Shown here one piece after another: positions 1 through 8,226 of a stretch of DNA of 64,000 nt. Within the stretch, counting starts at the first letter, position 1. Every line of letters starts with the position of its first letter. The stretch is from Leisingera sp. ANG1. Its GTDB lineage: Bacteria; Pseudomonadota; Alphaproteobacteria; Rhodobacterales; Rhodobacteraceae. The notes below the pieces were generated by a model. The model was not told the origin of the DNA. It saw only the letters and a list, made by a program, of their open reading frames with translations, and made no database searches. The position numbers and the translations under genes were made by a program. The DNA lies in assembly GCF_000203975.2 (NCBI RefSeq), contig NZ_AFCF02000009.1:1-64000 (forward strand), written 5' to 3'.

Positions 1-27
1 GCCCGCGATCTCTGGCAGGACTTCTGA
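1..27 (+). CDS. 3' end of an upstream gene (partial)
   Basis: Reading frame 1 is open from the window edge and ends ARDLWQDF followed by TGA at 25-27. Only eight residues are visible, so the product cannot be identified. The position just upstream of cheB and cheD makes another chemotaxis gene plausible, but that is inference. A hairpin-like sequence (GGCGCCGCA / TGCGGTGCC, about 40-63) follows without a T-tract. Confidence 0.35.
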   Translation, partial: ARDLWQDF

Positions 28-125
28 AAACTCACCGGAGGCGCCGCAAAAACCTGCGGTGCCTTCAGACTATGGCAACCTGTGCCTGCAATTCTTAGGG
101 CACTGCAACTTGACTGGGGAACCCA

Positions 126-1136
126 TTGTCTTCGCGTAACTTATTGATCATTACCACGGACCGTAACTTTGCCCGCACGTTGCAGGGCTATATGGAGTCC
201 GCCTATCCCGGCATGAAAGTGCTTTTGGCCAACAACCTGATGATGGCTTACAATCAGGCGGAGGCCGCACAGCCGGTGTTTGCCTTCGTTGAGGACGGGT
301 TCACCAAGCTGCCTGAATTTGAGATGATGATGGCGCTGTTTTCCGCCATGGACACCCGCTGGGTCTCCGTGATGGACACTCAGGGCGCCACGCCGGCCCG
401 CAAGTCCTCACCGCTGCTTGATGTCGGCGCCGGTATATTCGAGCTGACCAAATCAGACCACCCAAGCCAGTTTGCGCAGTATTTCGACATGATGCTCAAC
501 GCGCCGCGCCGCAGCCCCCGGGCTGCCGCAGGTGCCTCGGCCGCCCGGCCGGCCGCTGCTGCTGGCGGCAGCAAGAAACTTATTCTGATCGGATCCTCAA
601 CGGGTGGCGTGGAGGCGCTGCGCAGCGTGCTGGTCGGCTTCCCCTTCGACTGCCCTCCGACCCTGATTGTGCAGCACACCGGCAAGAATTTCGGCTCCGG
701 GCTGGTGTCACTGCTGGACCGCATCTGCCCTGCCCGCGTGCGCCCGGCAGAAGACGGCACCACGCTGGAGCCGGGCCATGTTTACATCGCCGCAGGCCAG
801 CGCCGCCACATGGGGATCACCAGCCGCAAGCCGCTGCGCCTGCGGATGAAGGAAGGCCCCGATATTTCCGGCCACACACCCTCTGTTGACGCTCTGTTCA
901 CCTCTGCCGTGCCATATGGAAAGGACGTTGTAGCCACCATCCTGACCGGCATGGGCCAGGATGGGGCCAGGGGGCTCCTGGAACTGCGCAAGGCCGGCGC
1001 CAAGACCTTTGCCCAGGATGAGAAATCCTCAGTGGTCTACGGCATGCCACGGGTGGCCTGGGAAATGGGGGCTGCCCAGCAGCAGGTGCCTCTGGCCCGG
1101 ATGGCCAATACACTACTACAGGCCAGCAAGGTCTGA
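126..1136 (+). CDS. cheB: CheB-type chemotaxis protein-glutamate methylesterase
   Basis: 336 aa. CheB removes methyl groups from chemoreceptor glutamates, resetting adaptation. The C-terminal half (about 150-335) carries the methylesterase signatures GSSTGG (Ser157/158), VQHTGKNF (His184) and TGMGQDGA (Asp279), matching the family's Ser-His-Asp triad. Residues 1-125 have receiver-like length, but I do not see the usual N-terminal acidic pair or a clear phospho-acceptor motif, so phospho-control may differ. An Ala/Pro-rich linker (130-148) joins the halves. The start is TTG with GGGGA five bases upstream. cheD follows after 24 bases, so the two are probably co-transcribed. Confidence 0.9.
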   Translation: MSSRNLLIITTDRNFARTLQGYMESAYPGMKVLLANNLMMAYNQAEAAQPVFAFVEDGFTKLPEFEMMMALFSAMDTRWVSVMDTQGATPARKSSPLLDVGAGIFELTKSDHPSQFAQYFDMMLNAPRRSPRAAAGASAARPAAAAGGSKKLILIGSSTGGVEALRSVLVGFPFDCPPTLIVQHTGKNFGSGLVSLLDRICPARVRPAEDGTTLEPGHVYIAAGQRRHMGITSRKPLRLRMKEGPDISGHTPSVDALFTSAVPYGKDVVATILTGMGQDGARGLLELRKAGAKTFAQDEKSSVVYGMPRVAWEMGAAQQQVPLARMANTLLQASKV

Positions 1137-1160
1137 TCGAACCGCAGGAAGGACCTGACT

Positions 1161-1730
1161 TTGACTACTGTTTTCGCCAATTCGAAATCCGTTACGGTTC
1201 TGCAGGGGGAATACCGGGTGAGCACGGATCAGAAGATCATGTTCTCCACGGTCCTTGGCTCATGCATCGCGGCCTGCATTTACGATCCGGAAAATGGTGT
1301 GGGCGGGATGAATCATTTCCTGCTCGCCAACGCCCGCCAGGGCGGGGCGGCCAATGCCCGCTACGGCATCCACGCAATGGAGCTGCTGATCAACGGCATC
1401 CTCAAGAAAGGTGCCAGCCGCTCCAACCTGAAAGCCAAGGTGTTCGGCGGCGCCAAAATGTCGGCAAACCTGTCGGATATCGGGGCTGCAAATGCCGATT
1501 TCGTGCAGCGGTTCCTGCGCGATGAGGGCATTCCCGTGATTTCTTCCAGCGTCGGAGGCACTTCGGCACGCCGGGTACGGTTCCACGCCTGTTCCGGCGC
1601 AGCCCAGCAGACACATGTCAAGGACGACCGCAAACTCGGCGAACTGGAACAGCGCGCCGCCGCACGTCCGGCTCCGGTCCCTGCACCGGCAGCGGCAGGC
1701 GCTGGCGCTGGCGTGGTGGATCTGTTCTGA
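1161..1730 (+). CDS. cheD: CheD chemoreceptor glutamine deamidase
   Basis: 189 aa. CheD deamidates specific receptor glutamines and can affect receptor-kinase output. The conserved Cys-His pair is visible: TVLGSCIAACIYDP (Cys35) and MNHFLL (His52). A further family-type stretch is KAKVFGGAKM near 93-102. The last 35 residues are a low-complexity Ala/Pro tail that is not part of the core fold. The start is TTG preceded by AAGGA. It lies directly behind cheB, completing an adaptation pair; no cheA, cheW or receptor is in the window, so the rest of the system must lie outside it. Confidence 0.9.
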   Translation: MTTVFANSKSVTVLQGEYRVSTDQKIMFSTVLGSCIAACIYDPENGVGGMNHFLLANARQGGAANARYGIHAMELLINGILKKGASRSNLKAKVFGGAKMSANLSDIGAANADFVQRFLRDEGIPVISSSVGGTSARRVRFHACSGAAQQTHVKDDRKLGELEQRAAARPAPVPAPAAAGAGAGVVDLF

Positions 1731-1835
1731 CCGGCCGCCACCTTCGGCACGCCGCCTAGTCTGCAAGGCCGCTGAGCACAGTGCGTGAAATACCGTTTGC
1801 CCGCACCGGCCGGCACAGGTAGTCCCTTAGGGGTC

Positions 1836-2639
1836 ATGAGCGCATACCTGGCTTCATTCTTGAATTCATTGGCTTCGCCGGTTTTCTGGCGGAGCCTTGC
1901 TGCAGCAGGGGCGCTGATCTCCGGCTTGGCCGGGCAGCTGCAGGCCGAAGTCACCGTGTTTGCGGCCGCCAGCGCCAAAACCGCGCTGGATGAGGCAGCG
2001 GCATCCTACCGGGACAGCACCGGTCAAAACGTAACACTCTCATATGCAGGCTCTCCAGCCCTGGCCCGGCAGATCCAGCTGGGCGCACCGGCAGACCTGT
2101 TCATCTCAGCCAACCCCGGTTGGATGGACGTGCTTCAGCAAGAAGGCCTGATCGACGAAACCTCACGTCTGGACTTGCTTGCGAACAGTCTGGTTTTGAT
2201 CGCGCATGGACCAGGTGCTCTGCCGCTGGACTTAGAGGCCGCGGATCTGGCAGGCCGGCTTGGCGAAAGCCGCCTGGCCATGGCGCTGGTGGATGCGGTG
2301 CCTGCAGGCCTCTACGGCAAGGCAGCGCTGATGGCACTGGGGCAATGGAATGAGCTTGCCCCCAAGGTGGCTCAGACCGCCAATGTGCGCGCCGCGCTGG
2401 CGCTTGTTGCCTCCGGTGAGGCGTCAATGGGTGTTGTCTATGCCACCGATGCCAAGGCGGAAGATGGAGTCACGGTGATTGCAGCCTTTCCGGCTGACAG
2501 CCATCCTCCGGTCATCTACCCGGCTGCTGTCGTCACCGGCGGCAATATGGCTGAGGCAAAGGCGTTTCTGGATTTTCTTAACGGCGCCGCGGCCCGGAGC
2601 ATTTTTCTGCATCACGGTTTTGGAGAACCCCAAGAGTGA
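1836..2639 (+). CDS. modA: ModA molybdate-binding periplasmic protein
   Basis: 267 aa from the ATG used here. This is the periplasmic receptor of the molybdate ABC importer. The secretion signal runs through SLAAAGALISGLAGQLQA, followed by mature EVTVFAAASAKTALDEAAA, the typical ModA start (VFAAASL...). The middle has YAGSPALARQI and GAPADLFISAN, the oxyanion-contacting loops of the family. The frame is open to a GTG at 1785, but that codon has no clear ribosome site; neither start is strongly supported. It overlaps modB by four bases, so modABC is one operon. The importer would feed the molybdenum-dependent xanthine dehydrogenase encoded at 21-25 kb. Confidence 0.88.
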   Translation: MSAYLASFLNSLASPVFWRSLAAAGALISGLAGQLQAEVTVFAAASAKTALDEAAASYRDSTGQNVTLSYAGSPALARQIQLGAPADLFISANPGWMDVLQQEGLIDETSRLDLLANSLVLIAHGPGALPLDLEAADLAGRLGESRLAMALVDAVPAGLYGKAALMALGQWNELAPKVAQTANVRAALALVASGEASMGVVYATDAKAEDGVTVIAAFPADSHPPVIYPAAVVTGGNMAEAKAFLDFLNGAAARSIFLHHGFGEPQE

Positions 2640-3340
2640 GCGCTGAATCTGCATGGCTGGGTCCCGAGGAATGGCAAGCGGTGATGCTGTCGCTTCAGGT
2701 CTCGATCTGGGCAACGCTGGCGGCACTTCCGCCGGCGGTCTTCACCGCCTACGCGCTGGCACGCTGGCAGTTTCCAGGTAAGCAGATCGTCAACAGCCTG
2801 GTGCACCTGCCGCTGATCCTGCCGCCGGTGGTGACGGGATACCTGCTGCTGATGCTGTTCGGCACCAAGGGGCCGGTTGGCGGCGCATTGCAGCAGATCG
2901 GCATCGTCTTTGCCTTCCGCTGGACCGGGGCAGCGCTGGCCGCCGGTATCATGGCATTTCCGCTGATGGTGCGGGCCATCCGCCTGTCGGTGGAGGCGGT
3001 GGACCCCAAGCTGGAACAGGCCGCCGCCACCCTGGGCGCATCGCGCATCATGTGTTTTGCTACCATCACCCTGCCGATGATCCTGCCCGGGCTGATTGCC
3101 GGCGCGGTGCTGGGCTTTGCCAAGGCCATGGGCGAATTCGGCGCCACCATCACCTTTGTCTCCAGCATTCCCGGACAGACCCAGACGCTGCCTTCGGCGA
3201 TCTATACCTTCCTGCAGGTGCCCGGCGGCGAGACCGCGGCGCTGCGGCTGACCCTGGTGTCGATTGCAATCGCCTTGACCGCGCTGCTGCTGTCGGAACT
3301 GCTGGCGCGCCGGGCGGCTGACCGGGCCGGGGGGCGCTGA
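2636..3340 (+). CDS. modB: ModB molybdate ABC transporter permease
   Basis: 234 aa, about five hydrophobic segments. This is the inner-membrane channel of the molybdate importer. The EAA loop that docks the ATPase is visible around VDPKLEQAAATLGASRIMCF and GFAKAMGEFGAT. PLILPPVVTGYLLLMLFG is a typical ModB segment. The GTG start overlaps the modA stop (GTGA), and its own stop overlaps the modC start (TGATG), indicating translational coupling of the three genes. Confidence 0.93.
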   Translation: MSAESAWLGPEEWQAVMLSLQVSIWATLAALPPAVFTAYALARWQFPGKQIVNSLVHLPLILPPVVTGYLLLMLFGTKGPVGGALQQIGIVFAFRWTGAALAAGIMAFPLMVRAIRLSVEAVDPKLEQAAATLGASRIMCFATITLPMILPGLIAGAVLGFAKAMGEFGATITFVSSIPGQTQTLPSAIYTFLQVPGGETAALRLTLVSIAIALTALLLSELLARRAADRAGGR

Positions 3341-4428
3341 TGCTGACCGTTTCGCTGCAACATGCGCTGCCAGGGTTCGGGTTGGACGTGCAGTTTGAGG
3401 CGCCGCCAGGGGTCACCGTGCTGTTTGGCCGCTCCGGCACCGGCAAAACGACGGTGATCCAGGCGGTGGCCGGGCTGCTGCGGCCGGATCAGGGCCGGGT
3501 GGCGCTGCAGGGCGAGGTGCTGTGCGACACCAGCCGGGGGCAATGGCTGCCGCCGCACAAGCGCCGGATGGGCTGTGTCTTTCAAGAGGGGCGGCTGTTC
3601 CCGCATCTGACGGTGCGCCAGAACCTGGCTTTCGGCCAATGGTTCGCGCCCCGGAATGCAAAGCGAGAAAACCTGGACCGGGTGGTGGAGCTCTTGGGCA
3701 TCGGCCCGCTTCTGCAGCGCCGGCCCGGACATTTGTCAGGCGGCGAAAAGCAGCGCGTTGCCATTGGCCGGGCGCTGCTATCCGCGCCGCGGATGATCCT
3801 GGCGGATGAACCGCTGTCGGCTCTGGATGAGGCCCGCAAGGCAGAGATCCTGCCCTATTTCGAGCGGCTGAGGGACGAGATCGGCATTCCGATGCTCTAC
3901 GTCAGCCATTCGGCGGCTGAAGTCGCCCGGCTGGCGACCACCGTGGTTGTGCTGCAGGACGGCCAGGTTCAGCGGCAAGGCTCCGCGGCAGAGGTTCTGG
4001 GTGATCCCGCGGTTATGCCCGCAGGCGTCCGCGCGGCAGGCGCATTGCTGCAGGCACGGGTGGCGCGGCATCACGGCGACGGGCTGACAGAGCTGGATGC
4101 AGGCGGCGTGCCGCTGTACCTGCCGCAGATCGCCAGGGCGCCCGGCAGCATGGTCCGGGTGCGGGTTTCGGCGCATGAGGTGATCCTGTCGCGCCAGCGC
4201 CCCGAAGGGCTGTCGGCGCTTAACATCCTGCCGGGCACTGTGGAACATGTCCGCACCGGCGGCGGGCCCGGCGCTATGGTCTCGCTGACCACGCCGGCGG
4301 GCCGGGTTCTGGCCCGTGTCACCCGACGCTCCGCCCAGGCCCTGGGATTGGAGCCTGGCGCAGAATGCCATGCAGTGGTCAAAACCGTCTCCATTGCGCC
4401 GGAAGATATCGGCGGCGGCGGTGGATAG
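3340..4428 (+). CDS. modC: ModC molybdate ABC transporter ATPase
   Basis: 362 aa. ATPase subunit driving molybdate uptake. Walker A is GRSGTGKTT (30-38), the ABC signature LSGGEKQRVAIGRALL, and Walker B ILADEPLSALD, followed by the switch His in YVSHSAAEV. The last ~70 residues form a MOP-type oxyanion-binding domain (SALNILPGTVEHV...), which separates ModC from other importer ATPases. Last gene of modABC; no clear terminator follows before allE. Confidence 0.94.
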   Translation: MLTVSLQHALPGFGLDVQFEAPPGVTVLFGRSGTGKTTVIQAVAGLLRPDQGRVALQGEVLCDTSRGQWLPPHKRRMGCVFQEGRLFPHLTVRQNLAFGQWFAPRNAKRENLDRVVELLGIGPLLQRRPGHLSGGEKQRVAIGRALLSAPRMILADEPLSALDEARKAEILPYFERLRDEIGIPMLYVSHSAAEVARLATTVVVLQDGQVQRQGSAAEVLGDPAVMPAGVRAAGALLQARVARHHGDGLTELDAGGVPLYLPQIARAPGSMVRVRVSAHEVILSRQRPEGLSALNILPGTVEHVRTGGGPGAMVSLTTPAGRVLARVTRRSAQALGLEPGAECHAVVKTVSIAPEDIGGGGG

Positions 4429-4450
4429 GGCCGCCAGTCACGTCTTCAAA

Positions 4451-4484
4451 AATACCAAGACAATCCTTCAGGTATTCTTGATAC
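4451..4484. promoter_or_regulatory. Inverted repeat upstream of allE (candidate operator)
   Basis: AATACC (4451-4456) and GGTATT (4471-4476) form a perfect inverted repeat with a 14-base spacer, and GTAT-N5-ATAC (4472-4484) overlaps its right arm. The pair lies 70-100 bases before the allE start in the only long gap between modC and allE. A regulator-binding role is inference from position and symmetry only. Confidence 0.3.
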
Positions 4485-4553
4485 GGAAATAAGTTCGGTT
4501 GCGCCGGACAGGCGGGTATCAATGGAGCAGCACTTCAGCAGGAAAGGCAGCCG

Positions 4554-5384
4554 ATGACCAAACGATCCTATTACGCTCCGGAAGGCGGGCTGCCGCCGCA
4601 GACCCAGCTGCTGACCGACCGCGCCATGTTCACCGAGGCTTATGCGGTGATCCCCAAGGGCACCATGAGCGATATCGTGGCCAGCCTCCTGCCGTTCTGG
4701 GACAAGGCGCGCTTCTGGGTGCTGTCGCGGCCCCTGTCGGGTTTTGCCGAGACCTTCTCGCAGTATATCGCCGAGGTGCAGCCCGGCGGCGGCAGCGACC
4801 GTCCGGAAACGGAAGCAGGCACCGAGGCGGTGCTGTTCGTGGTGCAAGGATCAATGACCCTGACCATCGACGGATCCGCGCATGAAATGGAGGAGGGCGG
4901 CTATGCCTTCCTGCCGCCGCAAGCGGTCTGGAGCCTGCGCAATAACGGTGACGCACCGGTCCGCTTCCACTGGATCCGCAAGGCTTATCAGCCGGTTGCA
5001 GGGCTGGACGCGCCTGAGGCCTTTGTCACCAGCGACAAACACGTCGACCCGACCCCGATGCCGGAAACCGAGGGCAAGTGGGCGACCACCCGTTTCGTGG
5101 ACCCCAACGACCTGCGCCACGACATGCATGTGACCATCGTCACCTTCGAGCCCGGCGCGGTGATCCCCTTTGCCGAGACCCATGTGATGGAGCATGGCCT
5201 CTATGTACTGGAGGGCAAGGCGGTCTACCGGCTGAACCAGGACTGGGTCGAGGTCGAGGCCGGCGATTACATGTGGCTGCGCGCCTTCTGCCCGCAAGCC
5301 TGTTATGCAGGCGGCCCGGGCAAGTTCCGCTACCTGCTCTACAAGGACGTGAACCGTCACATGCCGCTGGCGCCGCTGCGCTGA
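4554..5384 (+). CDS. allE: (S)-ureidoglycine aminohydrolase (AllE-type bicupin)
   Basis: 276 aa, two cupin domains. The enzyme converts (S)-ureidoglycine to (S)-ureidoglycolate and ammonia in allantoin breakdown. The C-terminal cupin has the Mn-ligand pattern ETHVMEHGLYVLEG and the downstream Gln in FCPQACYAGG, essentially as in E. coli AllE, and the end FRYLLYKDVNRHM is also AllE-like. ATG start with AGGAAAGG eight bases upstream. It sits apart from the other purine genes (14-29 kb), behind modABC. Its presence means allantoate is probably handled by an AllC-type amidohydrolase and not by allantoicase; no allC is in this window. Confidence 0.92.
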   Translation: MTKRSYYAPEGGLPPQTQLLTDRAMFTEAYAVIPKGTMSDIVASLLPFWDKARFWVLSRPLSGFAETFSQYIAEVQPGGGSDRPETEAGTEAVLFVVQGSMTLTIDGSAHEMEEGGYAFLPPQAVWSLRNNGDAPVRFHWIRKAYQPVAGLDAPEAFVTSDKHVDPTPMPETEGKWATTRFVDPNDLRHDMHVTIVTFEPGAVIPFAETHVMEHGLYVLEGKAVYRLNQDWVEVEAGDYMWLRAFCPQACYAGGPGKFRYLLYKDVNRHMPLAPLR

Positions 5385-5456
5385 CGGGCAGGTCAGGGGA
5401 ACACAAGCCGTTTTCCGGCATCGGGCTGCTCATACTCAGGCTGGCTGACTCTCAGG

Positions 5457-5825
5457 TCAGCTGGCCTGTTCGCTGTTATGAAGCACCCACCATTTATGCA
5501 TTGCATGGAACATATCCGTTAGCGCCATCGCCTTGGCGGTTGCCGTATACTCCACCCTCGGCGGAACCTCGGGAAAGATCTCCCGGCTGACAAGGCCGTC
5601 TTTCTCCAGCGCCCTCAGCTGGCTGGTGAGCATGGTCTGGGTGATGCCTTCAACGTCACGCCTCAGCTCGCCAAACCGTTTGGTTCCCTGAAAAATCAGC
5701 ACTTGAAGGATGATCAGCTTCCACTTGCCGCCAATGAGCTGTGCGATGTCCGGCATCGGACAGCGCTTGCCAAATGCCCCGCCAGATTGCGTCGTCTGGA
5801 AATTTTTCGGCGGCTCGGCATTCAT
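5457..5825 (-). CDS. HxlR-family winged-helix regulator
   Basis: 122 aa from ATG 5825, chosen because GGAGG lies seven bases upstream; an upstream Met (5846) lacks this. HxlR proteins are MarR-like one-domain DNA-binding proteins, some sensing reactive electrophiles through cysteine. Typical segments: CPMPDIAQLIGGKWKLIILQ, RFGELRRDVEGITQTMLTSQL, LEKDGLVSRE and PPRVEYTATAKA. One Cys near the N-terminus (CPM) could be a sensor. It is divergent from the GST-SRPBCC gene at 6036 across a 210-base AT-rich gap, so that gene is its likely target (inference). Confidence 0.88.
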   Translation of the reverse strand: MNAEPPKNFQTTQSGGAFGKRCPMPDIAQLIGGKWKLIILQVLIFQGTKRFGELRRDVEGITQTMLTSQLRALEKDGLVSREIFPEVPPRVEYTATAKAMALTDMFHAMHKWWVLHNSEQAS

Positions 5826-6035
5826 TGCAAATCCTCCATGGTACAAAAATCATACTAACATGAATTTGAGGAGTTTCGCAGAAAATCAGAGTTGAGGATG
5901 CTATTCAGCCGGTACTTGTTATTGGAAGCAGCCGGGCAATAGTATCGTTTCCCTGACTAAGTAAGAAATTTCTGCCTACTTTTCAATTAATTAGCAGACG
6001 CTATCCTCCTCAGAGACACCTGAAGGAGGCACAAA
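5826..6035. promoter_or_regulatory. Divergent promoter region, HxlR regulator / GST-SRPBCC gene
   Basis: This 210-base gap is distinctly AT-richer than its flanks (for example 5960-5996). It holds AAGGAGG just before the start at 6036 and GGAGG for the leftward gene. I did not find a convincing operator palindrome. Confidence 0.4.
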
Positions 6036-7199
6036 ATGACACTCACTATTCACACAATCAGCGGCGCACCCCGCGCCTGGCGTGTTCTCGCGGGCCTGGC
6101 ACTCAAGGGGCTGAGCTGGGAGCAGAAGGTGCTGTCAGCGTCAGACGGCGAGCACAAGAAGGAACCCTTCCTTTCGCTCAATCCGCGCGGCACGGTCCCG
6201 GTGCTGGAAGCAGGCGGCTGCGTCATACGGGATTCCATCGCGGCTCTTGCCTGGCTCGACAGGGCCTTTCCGAAGCGTCCGCTGTTTGGCGCAACCCCGG
6301 AAGAAGCCGCAGAAATCTGGCAGATCACGATGGAGGCCAGCAGCTATCTGCGAGATGCCTGCCATGATGTGCTGGCGCCTGTGCTGGTTCAGCGTATCGC
6401 TCCGGCCCCCGGCAGTCCTGAAGAAACAGCGCTGAAGACCGCGTCAGAGGCCCTGCACAGAGAGTGCCGCTGGCTGGAAGGGCTTCTGGACAGCAGGCCG
6501 TATCTGGCCGGGTATGCCCCCAGCGCCGCTGACGCAGTAGTATTTCCGGAAATCCGCCTGATCCAAAGGGCCGCCGAAACCCGCCACGAGGTGATGGAGA
6601 AGCTCGGGTTCGGCTTTCCTCCGGATCTCTACCCACGTTTGGCGGACTGGAAGGAGCGGATGAGCGTGCTGCCCGGTATGGCCGAAACCCTTCCGCTGCA
6701 CTGGGACGAGCATACCAGACGCCCAGCTGCACGGAATTACAAGCGCAGCATCTCTACCGCAGCCACACCGGACCAGGCATTTCACGCTTTAACCCAAGGG
6801 TTCGGAGGCTGGTGGACGGAGCCGGATAATCCCATTCTGCAGCCCGGCGACCGCGCCAAATTCACCTTCCCTCCGGGGCGCTCTTTCTGGATCTTTGAGG
6901 CCAAGCGCCTTGTTCCCGGCGAACTTGTCGAGCTGGAATGCGTCGAGGCGCTGCATCTGCACGAAGGGCAGCCCAGCGAAATCGAAACCGAATGGCTCGG
7001 CACGCGCGCTATTTGGCGGATTTCTCCGGATCCGCAGGGCTGCCGCATCCGGTTTGAGCATGAAGGCCTCAGGCCCAGCCTGCTCTGCTATGATGTTTGC
7101 GAGGCTGGCTGGGACCATTTCTTCGCTTCCAGCCTGAAGGCCTATCTCGACACCGGTCAGGGCAGGCCGCACCGCACCGCGGAGGAATTGCAGCACTAG
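6036..7199 (+). CDS. Glutathione S-transferase fused to SRPBCC (AHSA1-like) domain
   Basis: 387 aa, about 170 longer than an ordinary GST. Residues 1-80 are a thioredoxin-like GST domain, with LNPRGTVPVL (cis-Pro loop) and IRDSIAALAWLDRAFP, where Asp-Ser takes the usual Glu/Asp-Ser glutathione contact. Residues 85-225 are the helical GST domain (YLAGYAPSAADAVVFPEI). From about 238 (KRSISTAATPDQAFHALT...) to 375 is an SRPBCC/START-like domain with GGWWTE and GWDHFF, as in Aha1/activator-type proteins. A hydrophobic-ligand conjugation or detoxification role is inference. Likely controlled by the divergent HxlR gene. Converges on bhcR. Confidence 0.85.
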   Translation: MTLTIHTISGAPRAWRVLAGLALKGLSWEQKVLSASDGEHKKEPFLSLNPRGTVPVLEAGGCVIRDSIAALAWLDRAFPKRPLFGATPEEAAEIWQITMEASSYLRDACHDVLAPVLVQRIAPAPGSPEETALKTASEALHRECRWLEGLLDSRPYLAGYAPSAADAVVFPEIRLIQRAAETRHEVMEKLGFGFPPDLYPRLADWKERMSVLPGMAETLPLHWDEHTRRPAARNYKRSISTAATPDQAFHALTQGFGGWWTEPDNPILQPGDRAKFTFPPGRSFWIFEAKRLVPGELVELECVEALHLHEGQPSEIETEWLGTRAIWRISPDPQGCRIRFEHEGLRPSLLCYDVCEAGWDHFFASSLKAYLDTGQGRPHRTAEELQH

Positions 7200-7212
7200 G
7201 CGCAGGGGGGCG

Positions 7213-8028
7213 TCAGGCGGCCGGCGCCCCCATTCCTTGCGACAGTTTCTGCGCGGCGTCCTTGACCAGGGTGCCGATGCCATAGATGCCGCCGTCCGGC
7301 ATCCGTGCGGTGGGGCCGGAGATCGAAATCCCAGCCAGGACCTCGCCCTGCATGCCAAAAACGGGCGCCGCGACGCAACGCATGCCCGGCGCCTTTTCCT
7401 CATCGTCGAATGACCAGCCGCGGTTGCGGATTTGCGCCAGGTCTGCGCGCAAAGTCTCTGCCGAGGTCAGGGTTTTCTCCGTAAATCGCTCCAGCGTGCG
7501 CCCGCGCAGGAAACGGGCCAGCTGATCCTCACCGAAACAGCTGAGCAGCGCCTTGCCGATGCCGGAAGCATGCATGGGAGAAGTGGTTCCAGGCGGAAAG
7601 AAAGCCCGGATCGATTCATGGGTTTCCACCTGGCTCACGAACATCACATCGCCGCCACGTTCGATGCCGAGGTTGGAGGTCTCGCCGGTAGCCTCCATCA
7701 GCTCCCGCATCACCGGCCGCGCCCGTTCGATCACACTGGAGCGGCGCAGGAAGGCGGAGCCGAGACGGAACGCCATCGCGCCGATGTGCCAGGTCTGCGA
7801 CTGCGGCTCCATCTCGACAATCCGGCGCGCCTCCAGCGTTGCCAGCACCCGGTACATAGTGGCCGCCGACTGATCGAGCGCGGAGGAAAGCTCCGTCAGC
7901 GTCATGCCACTGGCGCCAGCTAGCGCGTCCAGCACATCCAGCGCCCGGTCAAGCGATTGGATCGTGGCCGGCTGACTGGCGGAATCAAAGCTTTTGGGGC
8001 GGCCCTTGCGGCGCGGCGGCTGGGACAT
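7213..8028 (-). CDS. bhcR: IclR-family regulator of the beta-hydroxyaspartate operon (BhcR-type)
   Basis: 271 aa. N-terminal winged helix (about 20-85: IQSLDRALDVLDALAG... LDQSAATMYRVLATLEARR) followed by an IclR effector domain (GETSNLGIERGGDVMFVSQVE, PMHASGIGKALLS, GMRCVAAPVFGMQGEVLAGISISGP). In Paracoccus denitrificans the divergently placed IclR protein BhcR controls bhcABCD and responds to glyoxylate; gene order and family match here. The symbol is assigned by synteny. Confidence 0.88.
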   Translation of the reverse strand: MSQPPRRKGRPKSFDSASQPATIQSLDRALDVLDALAGASGMTLTELSSALDQSAATMYRVLATLEARRIVEMEPQSQTWHIGAMAFRLGSAFLRRSSVIERARPVMRELMEATGETSNLGIERGGDVMFVSQVETHESIRAFFPPGTTSPMHASGIGKALLSCFGEDQLARFLRGRTLERFTEKTLTSAETLRADLAQIRNRGWSFDDEEKAPGMRCVAAPVFGMQGEVLAGISISGPTARMPDGGIYGIGTLVKDAAQKLSQGMGAPAA

Positions 8029-8226
8029 TTTCAGGTCTTTCTTGGCAATTCAAGCAGCTGCTTATCGATAAAACTGAAAATACCTTCTGTACAGTGAAAA
8101 AACTAAAACCATTGAAAATATGGATAAATAACTCGCCTCTCCCATTTTTGAAATCTTTTTTCAAAAAAATATCCCTGCGGGCAGCTGCCCCTTACATTGG
8201 AGGAAATCGCCACAGGAGGGCACGAC
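8029..8226. promoter_or_regulatory. bhcR-bhcA divergent control region
   Basis: A 198-base, AT-rich interval between bhcR and bhcA. It contains the palindrome TTATCGATAA (8062-8071) and an inverted repeat TTTTTGAAA (8145-8153) / TTTCAAAAA (8159-8167) about 60 bases before bhcA. IclR proteins bind short inverted repeats, so these are candidate BhcR operators; that is inference. AGGAGGG precedes the bhcA ATG. Confidence 0.5.
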
